From Halomonas sp. (lineage in GTDB: Bacteria; Pseudomonadota; Gammaproteobacteria; Pseudomonadales; Halomonadaceae): DNA of 6,769 nucleotides. The position numbers and the translations under genes are program-made. The notes below the pieces were generated by a model. The model worked only from the letters and a program-made list of their open reading frames with translations, did not search any database and was not told where the DNA came from. The stretch covers positions 1 through 6,769 of the forward strand of contig PWIZ01000387.1 of assembly GCA_003560175.1 (NCBI GenBank), in the 5' to 3' direction. Positions 6,430-6,769 of the stretch are shown here, piece after piece. The stretch's first letter is position 1, and each line of letters opens with the position of its first letter.

Positions 6430-6769
6430 ATGAGCGCCTGCGCCAGCGATCCCATCCGCTATGCGCCGGTCACCCGGCCCTATCGGCGCTGGCTGGCCCT
6501 GTCGCTGGCGCTGCTGCTGCATCTGGCGGTGATCGGTGCGGTGGGCGGCTGGCAGTTTGCCGCACCCCCGGCGCCGCGCTCGACCCTCGACGTGGTGCTG
6601 GTGACGCGTCCCGCCGAATCACCGGTAGACGCCGACGCCATCGCCGAGGCCGACCAGCAGGCGGCCGGTGAGCCGGACGAGGCGGTGCCCGCGGAGTCCC
6701 TGGCCGCGCCCCTGGAGGAGCTGCCAATGGTGCAGGAGAGTGCCAGCGAGGTGGCCCCGGTCGAGACCG
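6430..6769 (+). CDS. TonB-family energy transducer, N-terminal part, cut by window edge
   Basis: The first 113 residues of a probable TonB protein, which would carry proton-motive energy from an inner-membrane ExbB/ExbD-type complex to outer-membrane receptors or other machinery. A short cytoplasmic leader with basic residues (R16, R19, R20) precedes one membrane helix (about 21-40: WLALSLALLLHLAVIGAVGG), then LDVVLVTRP (53-61), a pattern common in the gshB-linked TonB group. An acidic, Ala/Glu-rich periplasmic linker follows (62-113). The membrane His (H31) expected in TonB is present; the Ser four residues before it in E. coli TonB is Ala27 here, with Ser25 two positions earlier. The C-terminal receptor-binding domain lies outside the window. 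It starts 18 bp after gshB, as a tonB does next to gshB in Pseudomonas, where that copy (tonB3) is tied to twitching motility. No Fur-like box is visible upstream, and its ribosome binding site is weak. Confidence 0.82.
   Translation, partial: MSACASDPIRYAPVTRPYRRWLALSLALLLHLAVIGAVGGWQFAAPPAPRSTLDVVLVTRPAESPVDADAIAEADQQAAGEPDEAVPAESLAAPLEELPMVQESASEVAPVET

Noticed and set aside
5419..6522. 367-codon open frame on the minus strand across gshB and the start of the TonB gene
   Set aside because: Antisense to an intact glutathione synthetase and of shadow-like composition (Gly/His/Gln-rich), with no recognisable motif.

Overview
The window is a compact, G+C-rich stretch of gammaproteobacterial chromosome (about two thirds G+C by eye). 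Protein sequences, acidic low-complexity linkers and gene order fit a moderately halophilic member of the Halomonadaceae (Halomonas-like) or a close relative of the Pseudomonas/Oceanospirillales branch. This assignment is inferred from sequence style and synteny, not from a database search. No mobile element, tRNA, rRNA, CRISPR array or phage gene is visible. Every large open frame not listed here runs antisense to, or out of frame with, a well-supported housekeeping gene.

Layout. The left block (1-2635) is on the minus strand. gpmI (cofactor-independent phosphoglycerate mutase) comes first in transcription order, followed 29 bp later by envC (septal murein hydrolase activator), which runs off the left edge. 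A 271-bp divergent intergenic region (2636-2906) carries a plausible promoter for each direction and a small hairpin. The right block (2907-6769) is on the plus strand: a membrane-anchored single-domain rhodanese (YibN-like), secB, rsmE, a short CvfB/YitL-type S1 RNA-binding protein, gshB, and the start of a TonB-family energy transducer that runs off the right edge. Gaps in this block are only 48, 18, 31, 45 and 18 bp, and no terminator is visible, so it may be one or a few long transcripts.

How the genes work together. The order gpmI-envC diverging from yibN-secB is an old gammaproteobacterial arrangement that pairs central glycolysis, cell-division cell-wall remodelling, sulfur transfer and protein export. 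The rsmE-gshB-tonB segment resembles a second conserved neighbourhood (rsmE next to gshB in E. coli; gshB next to a tonB in Pseudomonas). Here the two neighbourhoods are joined at the secB/rsmE junction. The glutaredoxin gene grxC, usual between yibN and secB, is absent. A cvfB-like gene sits between rsmE and gshB, and its product appears to lack the N-terminal S1 domain of the family.

I found no convincing previously undescribed system. The points most worth a second look are the shortened CvfB protein, the missing grxC with fused synteny, and the C-tract-flanked start of envC, which has no clear Shine-Dalgarno sequence.
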